Source: CAZNMF01 sp964573795 (GTDB taxonomy: Bacteria; Acidobacteriota; Vicinamibacteria; Vicinamibacterales; SCN-69-37). From it: DNA of 5,128 nucleotides. A program made the position numbers and the translations under genes. The DNA is taken from contig CAZNMF010000427.1 in NCBI GenBank assembly GCA_964573795.1, forward strand, positions 1-5,128, written 5' to 3'. This document shows positions 1-5,128 of the stretch, piece after piece; within the stretch, counting starts at the first letter, position 1; each line of letters starts with the position of its first letter. The notes under the pieces are model-generated. The model saw nothing but the letters and a program-made list of their open reading frames with translations. It was not told where the DNA came from and searched no databases.

Positions 1-2
1 CG

Positions 3-725
3 GCGGCGGCGCAACGCGGCCAGAACGATGAGCATCGCCGCGCCGCGCCGCGATCGGAACAGCGCGCGCCCGCGTCGCGTCCGGCCCCGTCGGCCGAGCG
101 CCGATCGGCCCCGCGCGCCTCGCGGCCGCCGGCCGTCCGGCCGCAGGCCGCGCCGCAGCCGCGCGCCGACAACGCGCGGCGCGCGCAGCCGCGTCGTGAG
201 GCGCCGTACGTCAACAACTCGCGCCCGAGCGCGCGCAGCTACGCCGTGCCGCGTCCGTACGTCGCGCCACGCTACACGCCGCGCGGGAGCTACGGACGCC
301 CGTACGTCTCGCGCCGGCCCGTGTTCGTGCGGCCGTACTACTCGTTCCGCCCGCGCTTCACGTTCAGCTTCGGGCTGCGCGTCGGCTACGGCGTGCCGTA
401 TCCGTTCACGTATTACGACCCGTACGCGCCGTACAACTTCGACGTGACGGTGCTGCCGGGCTACGTCGCGGGCAACGCGAGCGCCTACTACAGCCGCGTT
501 GGCGGGCTGAGCTTCAACATCGATCCGATGGACGCGGCGGTGTTCCTCGACGGGCAGTACATCGGCATCGCGGACGACTTCGCGCCGGATCAGATGCCGC
601 TGACGCTGCCGGCCGGCCGCCATCACGTGGACCTGCGCGCCGACGGCTACCTGACGGCGTCGTTCGACATCACGATCGTGGCCGGACAGGTCATTCCGTA
701 CGAAGGCTCGCTCGCGCTGCGGTAG
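3..725 (+). CDS. PEGA-domain protein, 5' end missing (Arg/Pro/Tyr-rich)
   Basis: The frame is open from the left edge to a TAG at 723-725, so the gene starts outside the window and the visible 240 residues are its C-terminal part. Three zones can be seen. Positions 3-240 encode a low-complexity stretch rich in Arg, Pro, Ala and Gln. Positions 240-480 encode a Tyr/Pro/Arg-rich segment with repeated RPY/PRY-type units and then a Tyr/Phe-rich part. Positions 504-722 encode a PEGA-type beta domain with an FNIDPMDAAVFLDGQYIG start, an LPAGRHHVDLRADGY core and a closing beta strand. PEGA domains are small surface or envelope beta modules, often in exported proteins; their ligands are mostly unknown. 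Internal GTG and ATG codons (for example GTG at 246) are unlikely starts because the coding pattern continues upstream. The product is probably an exported or envelope-associated structural protein; its partner cannot be named. The PEGA assignment is fairly sure, the cell location is inference. Confidence 0.8.
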   Translation, partial: AAAQRGQNDEHRRAAPRSEQRAPASRPAPSAERRSAPRASRPPAVRPQAAPQPRADNARRAQPRREAPYVNNSRPSARSYAVPRPYVAPRYTPRGSYGRPYVSRRPVFVRPYYSFRPRFTFSFGLRVGYGVPYPFTYYDPYAPYNFDVTVLPGYVAGNASAYYSRVGGLSFNIDPMDAAVFLDGQYIGIADDFAPDQMPLTLPAGRHHVDLRADGYLTASFDITIVAGQVIPYEGSLALR

Positions 726-731
726 GTAGCA

Positions 732-783
732 GGCGGCGGTCTGCGGTCTGCGGTCGACAGACTGCAGACTGCGGACCGCCGCC
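732..783. terminator. Long hairpin between convergent genes, possible terminator
   Basis: The arms 732-755 and 760-783 form a 24-bp stem around a GACA tetraloop (756-759). Only three pairs are not Watson-Crick, and all three are G-U wobbles when the + strand is transcribed; on the - strand they would be A-C mismatches. The left arm contains a short tandem repeat (GGTCTGC twice, then GGTC). The hairpin starts 6 nt after the stop of the PEGA gene and ends 23 nt before the stop of the convergent membrane-protein gene, which suits a transcription end or mRNA-stabilising structure. No T-tract follows it, so a classical intrinsic terminator is not shown. It could also be a dispersed intergenic repeat. 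Confidence 0.5.
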
Positions 784-806
784 GGCGCCACAGGGCCGCC
801 TGGCGA

Positions 807-1535
807 TCACACGAAACTCGTCAGCCAGCCGGCCACTGTCAGCCAGGCGTGCGTGTTCGCCAGCGCGAGCCGGGCGATGAACGCGCCGACCAATACGAGC
901 GTGCCTGCGAGGAAGACGCGATTGACGCGACCGTATCGGCGCGCGTCCAGAACGACCGCGAGCACCGTGAGCGCCGTCGGAACGCCGAAGAACCAGAGCG
1001 GGCCCAACGCCTGTAATGGAGCGATGTGGATCCGGGCCAGCGCCGGCGGAAAGAAATTGACGGCCGTCAGCAGCATCAGCGGCTTGTGGGCCATGGGCTG
1101 ACGCCGGAAGTAGATGGCCCCTCCGAAGAACACGACGAACATCAGCAGGTCGAAGAGCGGCACGATCGCGAAGGCGAGCGGCGCGATACCCGGCGGTGCC
1201 GTCGCCGATCCGTACTTGGCCGCTCTGAGCGCCACCGGCACGCCAGTCGCGACCATGAGGACGGCAAGGCCAATCGCGGCATACCCCAATCGTCGATGGA
1301 GTCGGATCCGTCGCGAGGACACGAGCCAGACTTGGGTGCCAAACAACGCGACCCACGTCGTCATCAGGGCGCCGTGCACGTGGACGAGGCTCGAGGGAAG
1401 CGGCGGCCCGTCGAACACGCTGCTGAAGTAGTACGTCCGGCCGAAGCCGACGAGCACGATCACCGCAAACAAGGCGGCCGCAGCCAGGTACAACCGCCGA
1501 TCGAAGAGCCGCCGGGGCTCGACGCGCGCATCCAT
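807..1535 (-). CDS. Seven-helix membrane protein of unknown function
   Basis: The product is 242 residues and mostly hydrophobic. Likely membrane helices lie near residues 15-34, 54-73, 83-103, 118-141, 151-168, 178-196 and 206-223. Conserved-looking polar features are an aromatic GFGRTYYF motif after helix 1, the pair His52/His54 in HVHG at the start of helix 2, His80 in RIRLHRRLG between helices 2 and 3, His150 in MAHKPLMLL before helix 5, and His170. This pattern (TYY, HxHG, LHRRLG, HKPLML) resembles a family of conserved bacterial membrane proteins that is usually left unnamed. The histidines might bind heme or metal, but no cofactor can be assigned. An in-frame TTG at 1562 would add nine residues. 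The ATG at 1535 is preferred because GGAGG lies 6 nt upstream of it. The gene is transcribed alone, divergent from the sulfurtransferase gene and convergent with the PEGA gene. Confidence 0.8.
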   Translation of the reverse strand: MDARVEPRRLFDRRLYLAAAALFAVIVLVGFGRTYYFSSVFDGPPLPSSLVHVHGALMTTWVALFGTQVWLVSSRRIRLHRRLGYAAIGLAVLMVATGVPVALRAAKYGSATAPPGIAPLAFAIVPLFDLLMFVVFFGGAIYFRRQPMAHKPLMLLTAVNFFPPALARIHIAPLQALGPLWFFGVPTALTVLAVVLDARRYGRVNRVFLAGTLVLVGAFIARLALANTHAWLTVAGWLTSFV

Positions 1536-1541
1536 TCGACG

Positions 1542-1546
1542 CCTCC
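1542..1546 (-). promoter_or_regulatory. Ribosome binding site deciding the membrane-protein start
   Basis: GGAGG on the - strand stands 6 nt before the ATG at 1535. The alternative in-frame TTG at 1562 has no comparable site in front, so this site fixes the start at 1535. Confidence 0.7.
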
Positions 1547-1915
1547 ATGAAGAGCGCGCCAAGCTTAGACAACGCGCATCGTTGCGCGCAATCGACGGCG
1601 GATAAGACGGATCTCACGTCGACATCACGTCGCAATTCACTGCATGACGACGAGTTACCGTGCCATCGCCCCCCGGCGCTGACCTTCGATTCGCGCGATC
1701 GTGGTCTTTTGCGATAGTCTGGACGTCCACCGCGATGCGCGACGCGCTCCACACTGAAACGCAACTGCCGGCCATGCCCGTTGCGCATGCGCGCTGTTGC
1801 GGCTGTACCACGTCCCGGCCGGCGTAGCTCGTCCGGGACACCTCGATCTCCCGATCTCTTTTCGAATTTCGAACGCCGTGAGGCCGGGCCTCCGGACGTT
1901 CGATCGCCTGAGCCA

Positions 1916-1975
1916 GCCGGACGGCCGAACCTTTGGATCGGCCGCCGCGGGCGGACCTGAAGGTCCGCCCCTCCA
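1916..1975 (+). repeat. Composite palindromic repeat, short copy
   Basis: This 60-nt unit matches, in inverted orientation, the repeat at 3149-3260. The last 29 nt (1947-1975) are identical to the reverse complement of 3149-3177. The first 19 nt (1916-1934) match the reverse complement of 3242-3260 at 17 positions. The middle 12 nt match 3178-3189 at 10 positions. The unit folds as two tandem hairpins: CGGCCGA/TCGGCCG arms (1922-1928 and 1938-1944), with CC/GG stacking in the loop, then GGGCGGACCT/AGGTCCGCCC arms (1949-1958 and 1961-1970) with a two-base centre. It ends 56 nt before the sulfurtransferase start. It looks like a REP- or MITE-like dispersed element without coding capacity. Confidence 0.8.
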
Positions 1976-2021
1976 GCGCGCGCGGCGAGCTCCGCAACGT
2001 GTTCAATCGCATTCATCCAAC

Positions 2022-2027
2022 GGAGGT
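2022..2027 (+). promoter_or_regulatory. Ribosome binding site deciding the sulfurtransferase start
   Basis: GGAGGT lies 4 nt before the ATG at 2032. The reading frame is open further upstream to 1933, but that extension would be translated from the palindromic repeat. The strong site, together with the position of the first family-like residues, fixes the start at 2032. Confidence 0.8.
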
Positions 2028-2031
2028 AGGA

Positions 2032-2871
2032 ATGGCAACGACGAGTAATTCCGATGTGCTCGTGACGACGGATTGGGTATCGCAGCACCTGAACGATCCC
2101 AACGTCCGGTTCGTGGAAGTCGACGTCGACACGACGTCGTACGATCAGGGTCACGTGCCGAATGCGATCGGCTGGAACTGGACCACGCAGCTGGCCGATC
2201 CCGTGGTGCGCGACATCCTGCCGAAGAACAAGCTCGAGGCGCTGCTCGGGCGATCCGGCATCACGCCGGAGACGACAATCGTGCTCTACGGCGACAACAA
2301 CAACTGGTTCGCGGCGTGGGCGTTCTGGCAGCTCAAGATCTACGGCCATCGCGACGTGAAGATCGTCGACGGCGGCCGCAAGAAGTGGCTGGCCGAGGGA
2401 CGCGAGCTCGACACGGCGAAAGTGACGCCCACGCCTACGACCTACACGGCGCAAGCGCCAGACGCCTCGCTCCGCGCGCTGCTGCCAGACGTGCAGCAGG
2501 TTTATCAGCGTGCGGACACCGTGCTCGTCGACGTGCGCAGCCCGCAGGAGTTCACCGGCGAGATCCTGGCGCCGCCCGGACTGCCCGAGACGGCGCAGCG
2601 CGGCGGCCACATCCCCGGCGCGAAGAACATCCCGTGGGGCAAGGCGGCCAACGAGGACGGCACGTTCAAGAGCCGGGACGAGCTCGCGGCGTTGTATGGC
2701 GCGCAGGGCGTCACGGCCGACAAGAACGTCATCGCCTACTGCCGCATCGGCGAGCGCTCGAGCCACACGTGGTTCGTGCTGAAGTATCTGCTCGGGTTCA
2801 AGAACGTCAGGAACTACGACGGGTCGTGGACCGAATGGGGCAACCTGGTCGGCGCGCCGGTGGAAAAATGA
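2032..2871 (+). CDS. Two-domain thiosulfate sulfurtransferase (rhodanese, CysA2/SseA type)
   Basis: The 279-residue product has the normal length of a two-domain rhodanese, which transfers sulfane sulfur from thiosulfate (or a related donor) to a thiophilic acceptor through a cysteine persulfide in the cytoplasm. The N-terminal domain (about 9-130) is the inactive one: LYGDNNNWFAA has Asp88 where the catalytic cysteine would be. The C-terminal domain (about 150-275) carries DVRSPQEF (167-174), GGHIPGA (191-197), the active loop CRIGERS with Cys237, and the rhodanese C-terminal signature YDGSWTEW (262-269). The CRIGERSSHTWFVL loop and the NNNWFAA and ANEDGTFKS segments strongly resemble mycobacterial CysA2/CysA3. 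The Arg-rich loop favours thiosulfate over 3-mercaptopyruvate, which usually goes with a CG(S/T)GVT loop. There is no signal peptide. The stop overlaps the start of the small downstream gene by ATGA, so the two are probably cotranscribed. No sulfate-assimilation or sox genes are visible nearby. Confidence 0.95.
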   Translation: MATTSNSDVLVTTDWVSQHLNDPNVRFVEVDVDTTSYDQGHVPNAIGWNWTTQLADPVVRDILPKNKLEALLGRSGITPETTIVLYGDNNNWFAAWAFWQLKIYGHRDVKIVDGGRKKWLAEGRELDTAKVTPTPTTYTAQAPDASLRALLPDVQQVYQRADTVLVDVRSPQEFTGEILAPPGLPETAQRGGHIPGAKNIPWGKAANEDGTFKSRDELAALYGAQGVTADKNVIAYCRIGERSSHTWFVLKYLLGFKNVRNYDGSWTEWGNLVGAPVEK

Positions 2872-3128
2872 GCGAAGGACGCGTGATGACGTCGAACGAG
2901 ACGCTGCGGAGCGAGGAGTTCCGCGAGACGAAGCAGGAGCTGAACGGCTGGGCGATCAACATCGTGTCCTATCGCGTCGGCGATCGCTACTACTGTGCGA
3001 TCGACAACGTCGACCCCGGCGCGCGCTTTGCGCGCGCCGAGGGCTCGACGCGCGAGGAGGCCGAGTCGATTGCGCTCGAGAAGGCCGGACGCTACTTGAA
3101 GCAGACGCGCCGGCAGTCGAGCACGTGA
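2868..3128 (+). CDS. Small conserved-looking protein coupled to the sulfurtransferase
   Basis: This 86-residue protein starts with an ATG that overlaps the sulfurtransferase stop (ATGA, 2868-2871), the arrangement of translational coupling. A second in-frame ATG at 2886 would give 80 residues and cannot be excluded. I do not recognise a named family. The sequence has a charged N-terminus (1-25), then strand-like segments around WAINIVSYRVGD (28-39), RYYCAIDNVD (40-49) and ARFARAEG (52-59), and a helix TREEAESIALEKAGRYLKQT (61-80). This beta-beta-beta-alpha order with 'GD-x-YY' and 'T-x-EEA' resembles the small HicB-like or double-stranded-RNA-binding-like folds, but that is only a shape argument. 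Cys43 is the sole cysteine and could be a sulfur acceptor for the sulfurtransferase; this is speculation from gene order. Codon use is like that of the neighbours, and the frame is clearly coding rather than a shadow because nothing else occupies this stretch. Confidence 0.75.
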   Translation: MSEGRVMTSNETLRSEEFRETKQELNGWAINIVSYRVGDRYYCAIDNVDPGARFARAEGSTREEAESIALEKAGRYLKQTRRQSST

Positions 3129-3148
3129 GCAGGCAAACGCGGTGTTGA

Positions 3149-3260
3149 TGGAGGGGCGGACCTTCAGGTCCGCCCGCTGCGGCCGAACCTGACCACCTCC
3201 GCCACGGCTGCGGTGGTTCGCCGAAGCCTTGCGCGAAGGCGAAAGGTTCGGCCCTCCGAC
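3149..3260 (-). repeat. Composite palindromic repeat, long copy with 52-nt internal module
   Basis: This 112-nt unit is the inverted partner of 1916-1975 and begins 20 nt after the stop of the small gene. Its parts are a perfect 10-bp palindrome GGGCGGACCT/AGGTCCGCCC (3154-3163 and 3166-3175), then GGCCGAACCT (3181-3190) paired with AGGTTCGGCC (3244-3253). Between those arms lies internal sequence containing smaller inverted repeats such as ACCACC/GGTGGT and GCCTT/AAGGC. The unit is bounded by short terminal inverted repeats GGAGGG (3150-3155) and CCCTCC (3252-3257). Relative to the short copy it has exactly 52 extra nt (3190-3241). It may also serve as an end structure for the sulfurtransferase transcript, though no T-tract is present. 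Confidence 0.8.
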
Positions 3261-3273
3261 ATGCGGCCATCCG

Positions 3274-3286
3274 TGACAATCTGTCA
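3274..3286. promoter_or_regulatory. Perfect palindrome just before the phosphoesterase start, possible operator
   Basis: TGACA-ATC-TGTCA has 5-bp arms with a 3-nt centre and ends 3 nt before the ATG at 3290. It occupies the place where a ribosome binding site would be, and no clear Shine-Dalgarno sequence is present there. It could be an operator for a dimeric regulator or a small hairpin that limits translation; with only 13 nt, chance is also possible. Confidence 0.3.
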
Positions 3287-3289
3287 GCG

Positions 3290-4645
3290 ATGAGCACGCG
3301 TCTCGCGGCGGCCCTGATGTCTTTCGTCGTCTTGGCGTCGGCCCGCGCGCCGCGCGCCGACGCACCCGCAGCGATCGTCGTCATCGCCGGCGATCAGCAC
3401 TCCGCGTACGAGCGAACCGCACAGGTCGTCGCTGCCGTCGATCGGCTGAAAGCCGATCACGCCGGCACGCCGATCGCGATCCTGCTCGACGGCGACACGC
3501 TCGAGTTCGGCAACGTCGTCGCGCGCCGCAGCGCTGGAGCCGTGGACTTCGCGATGTTCACGGCTCTGGCGACGCGCGCGCCGACGGTCGTCAATCTCGG
3601 CAATCACGAGACGGAGTTCGACGGTCTTGCGGAGACCGTCGCGCGCATCCAATCCACCGGCGCGCGCGTCGTCACCAACATCGCCGAGCGCGGCACCGGC
3701 CATCCCGCCGCGCCGGCGTCGGTGCGTCTCGCCCTCGGTGCGCGCGAGGCGGTCGTCGCGGGCATCGCGACGAACGATCTGTCGACGTATCGCGAGGCCG
3801 TACGGCCATCGCTGCTGCTCGCCGAGCCGGTCGCGTGGGCGCGGGCGAACCTCTCTACGCTGCTCGCCTCGGCGCCGATCACGATCGTGTTGAGTCACGC
3901 GGGGCTGAATGCCGACCGCGGTATCCTGCCCTTCGTGCCCGACGGGACGCTCTTCGCCGGCGCGCACGACCACCTGCGATTCGTGCAGGCGTTCGGGCGC
4001 ACCGTCTACGTGCACTCCGGATCGTGGAATGCATTCCTCACGCTGGCATCGCTGCACGTCGACGCCTCTGGGGCGATTCGATGGGAGATCGAGCAGACGC
4101 CGATCGCGAGTGACGCGCCGGCTGATCCTGAGCTCGCCAGGCTCATTCGCGAGACCGAATCGAAGTATTTGACGCCTGCAGATCGCGAAGTCGTCGCGCA
4201 CATTCCAATCGCGCTCGCACCCACTGCAGCCGCGCGGGCTGCTGTCGACGCGCTGCGTCGCGGCATCGGCGTCGATGCCGCGTTCATCGGCAACACGACC
4301 TTCGGCGGCGGTCTGCCCGCCGGCGACGTCTCACGCATGGCCTTCGACACCTGCGTGCGCTTCGACGGCGCGATCTTCACCGCGACGGTCGATGGCACGC
4401 GTCTGCGCCGGCTGTTCGCCGCGGCCAATCAAGGCCCGGACACGCCGTTCGCCGAGCGCGCGGGCGAATACAACGTCGCCGACGGCCCGGCGACGATTGA
4501 CGATGCGAAGACGTATCGCATCGCGACGAACGACTGGGGCGCGAAGAACACGGCGCGTTATTTCGGCGAGCCGGCGATCGCATGGCACGAGCAAGCGGGC
4601 GCCACGCTGAAGGCGGTCGTGCTGCGGACGATTGGGCGTCCGTAA
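3290..4645 (+). CDS. Exported metallophosphoesterase / 5'-nucleotidase-family protein
   Basis: The 451-residue product has the two-domain layout of the 5'-nucleotidase (UshA-like) family, whose members hydrolyse nucleotides or related phosphoesters outside the cytoplasm. Residues 1-25 look like a signal peptide: Arg4, a hydrophobic stretch AAALMSFVVLASA, then a likely cut after RADA. The metallophosphoesterase domain (about 28-270) shows the dinuclear-metal ligands in order: GDQH (Asp35, His37), LDGD (Asp69), GNHE (Asn105, His106), SHAG (His203) and GAHDH (His226, His228). Residues about 285-445 match the C-terminal 5'-nucleotidase domain, with FIGNTTFGGGLPAGDVSR and the DGTRLRRLF segment in the usual order. 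At 451 residues it is a little shorter than UshA. The substrate cannot be told from the sequence. SoxB belongs to the same superfamily, but no sox genes or SoxB-type features are seen. No strong Shine-Dalgarno precedes the ATG, so the start is less certain; ATG at 3317 would remove part of the signal peptide and is unlikely. Confidence 0.88.
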   Translation: MSTRLAAALMSFVVLASARAPRADAPAAIVVIAGDQHSAYERTAQVVAAVDRLKADHAGTPIAILLDGDTLEFGNVVARRSAGAVDFAMFTALATRAPTVVNLGNHETEFDGLAETVARIQSTGARVVTNIAERGTGHPAAPASVRLALGAREAVVAGIATNDLSTYREAVRPSLLLAEPVAWARANLSTLLASAPITIVLSHAGLNADRGILPFVPDGTLFAGAHDHLRFVQAFGRTVYVHSGSWNAFLTLASLHVDASGAIRWEIEQTPIASDAPADPELARLIRETESKYLTPADREVVAHIPIALAPTAAARAAVDALRRGIGVDAAFIGNTTFGGGLPAGDVSRMAFDTCVRFDGAIFTATVDGTRLRRLFAAANQGPDTPFAERAGEYNVADGPATIDDAKTYRIATNDWGAKNTARYFGEPAIAWHEQAGATLKAVVLRTIGRP

Positions 4646-4657
4646 TTCGCCGTGGAG

Positions 4658-5128
4658 CTACGTTTCGCGCAGCGCTTCCGCTGGCGCCACGCCCGATGCG
4701 CGTCTCGCCGGACCGATCGCGGCGAGCCAGGCGAGCACGCCCACGCCAGCGACCACGGAGACGACCGTCAACGGATCGAGCGCATGCACGTCGAAGAGCA
4801 CGCTCGCCATCACACGTCCTGCCGCCATCCCACCGAATATCCCGATTCCGAGCCCGGCAGCGACGAGCGTCATTGCCTGACGCATGACACCGCGCCGGAC
4901 TCGTGCTGGATCGGCGCCGAGCGCCAGTCGAATCGCGTGTTCCCGCGTGCGCGCGCGAACGGCGTAAGTCAGCGCACCGGCGACGCCGATGATCGCCAAC
5001 GGCAGACAGAACGCGGCGATCATGTTCAAGACGACGGAGCGCGCGCGCCAGGGCGTGAGCACTTCGTCGAGATCGTCGATCATCGGATGCACGCGAGTCG
5101 GCGACAGCCGTCCCCAGCGGCGCTCGAG
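4658..5128 (-). CDS. FtsX/MacB-like ABC permease, C-terminal part (5' end missing)
   Basis: The frame is open from the right edge to a TAG at 4658-4660, giving the last 156 residues of a larger protein. It shows the C-terminal FtsX domain: a helix near VVLNMIAAFCLPLAIIGVAGAL, the cytoplasmic loop ARTREHAIRLALGADPARV, a second helix around the GLGIGIFGGMAAG stretch, the segment VLFDVHALDPLTV, a third helix, and the closing PARRASGVAPAEALRET. This is the signature of MacB-type permeases and of the acidobacterial duplicated permease (ADOP) group, membrane parts of ABC transporters that work mechanically on periplasmic partners or export substrates. The GTG at 5092 is not the real start, since coding sequence with family-like residues continues to the edge. 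The ATPase partner is not in view. Whether the full protein is a single MacB-like or a duplicated ADOP permease cannot be decided here. Confidence 0.9.
   Translation of the reverse strand, partial: LERRWGRLSPTRVHPMIDDLDEVLTPWRARSVVLNMIAAFCLPLAIIGVAGALTYAVRARTREHAIRLALGADPARVRRGVMRQAMTLVAAGLGIGIFGGMAAGRVMASVLFDVHALDPLTVVSVVAGVGVLAWLAAIGPARRASGVAPAEALRET

Larger units (their letters stand above)
1536..2031. other. Divergent intergenic region, no convincing gene
   Basis: This 496-bp spacer lies between the divergent membrane-protein and sulfurtransferase genes and should hold both promoters. On the - strand, TTGCGC and TCTAAG separated by 16 nt (about 1564-1591) form a weak promoter-like pair for the membrane-protein gene; the match to consensus is poor. 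A 7-bp inverted repeat GTCCCGG/CCGGGAC (1812-1818 and 1833-1839) has a 14-nt loop. A relatively AT-rich patch holds two tandem TTCGAA palindromes (1861-1866 and 1868-1873). The right part is occupied by the composite repeat at 1916-1975. Open frames across this stretch, such as 1614-2012 on the - strand, read through the repeat, are Arg/Ser-rich and lack a recognisable domain, so I do not call them genes. Confidence 0.5.

Noticed and set aside
28..447. A 139-codon + frame over the start of the PEGA gene
   Set aside because: It overlaps the PEGA reading frame, which ends in a recognisable domain. The alternative is almost pure Arg/Ser/Thr/Ala and is a shadow.
740..775. CRISPR-like or tandem repeat from the GGTCTGC units
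   Set aside because: The units are 7 nt, only two full copies occur in each arm and there are no spacers; they form one hairpin.
1815..1880. tRNA-like look: a GTAGCTCG stretch followed by TTCGAAT
   Set aside because: The acceptor stem, anticodon stem and T-arm do not pair at proper spacing, and the TTCGAA motifs are explained as simple palindromes.
1614..2012. A 132-codon - strand frame in the intergenic region
   Set aside because: It starts downstream of and reads through the palindromic repeat, has shadow-like composition and no recognisable motif.
691..2766. A 691-codon open frame on the - strand
   Set aside because: It runs antisense to the well-supported sulfurtransferase and through the membrane-protein gene in another frame. 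Its translation is Arg-rich with no domain, as expected for a shadow frame in GC-rich DNA.
3290..4645. SoxB (thiosulfate oxidation) next to a sulfurtransferase
   Set aside because: SoxB shares the superfamily, but the protein is shorter, has an ordinary signal peptide instead of a twin-arginine one, and no other sox gene is present. A general 5'-nucleotidase-like assignment is safer.

Overview
The window is a GC-rich piece of a bacterial chromosome. Third-position G/C is very high in every gene, and no rRNA, tRNA, phage or transposase gene is visible. The FtsX/MacB-type permease at the right edge, the PEGA-domain protein at the left edge and the palindromic intergenic repeats fit a soil-type Acidobacteriota, perhaps the Vicinamibacteria lineage. 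That placement is an inference from gene style, not from a marker gene.

Layout, left to right. Positions 3-725 (+) are the 3' part of a gene for an Arg/Pro/Tyr-rich protein ending in a PEGA domain. A 24-bp-stem hairpin (732-783) separates it from a convergent seven-helix membrane protein (807-1535, -). A 496-bp spacer without a convincing gene follows and carries the short copy of a composite palindromic repeat (1916-1975). Next is a two-gene unit on the + strand: a two-domain thiosulfate sulfurtransferase (2032-2871) overlapping by ATGA a small 86-residue protein (2868-3128). The long, inverted copy of the same repeat (3149-3260) lies just after it. A secreted metallophosphoesterase/5'-nucleotidase-like protein follows (3290-4645, +). 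It converges, with only 12 bp between stops, on the C-terminal part of an FtsX-like permease (4658-5128, -) that runs off the right edge.

The only strong functional coupling is the sulfurtransferase with its small partner, which are probably cotranscribed and translationally coupled. The other genes look like single-gene units: a cell-envelope PEGA protein, an uncharacterised membrane protein, a periplasmic or lipid-side phosphoesterase, and an ABC-type permease. The most noteworthy non-coding structure is the pair of inverted composite repeats bracketing the sulfurtransferase unit. The two copies differ by one clean 52-nt internal module.
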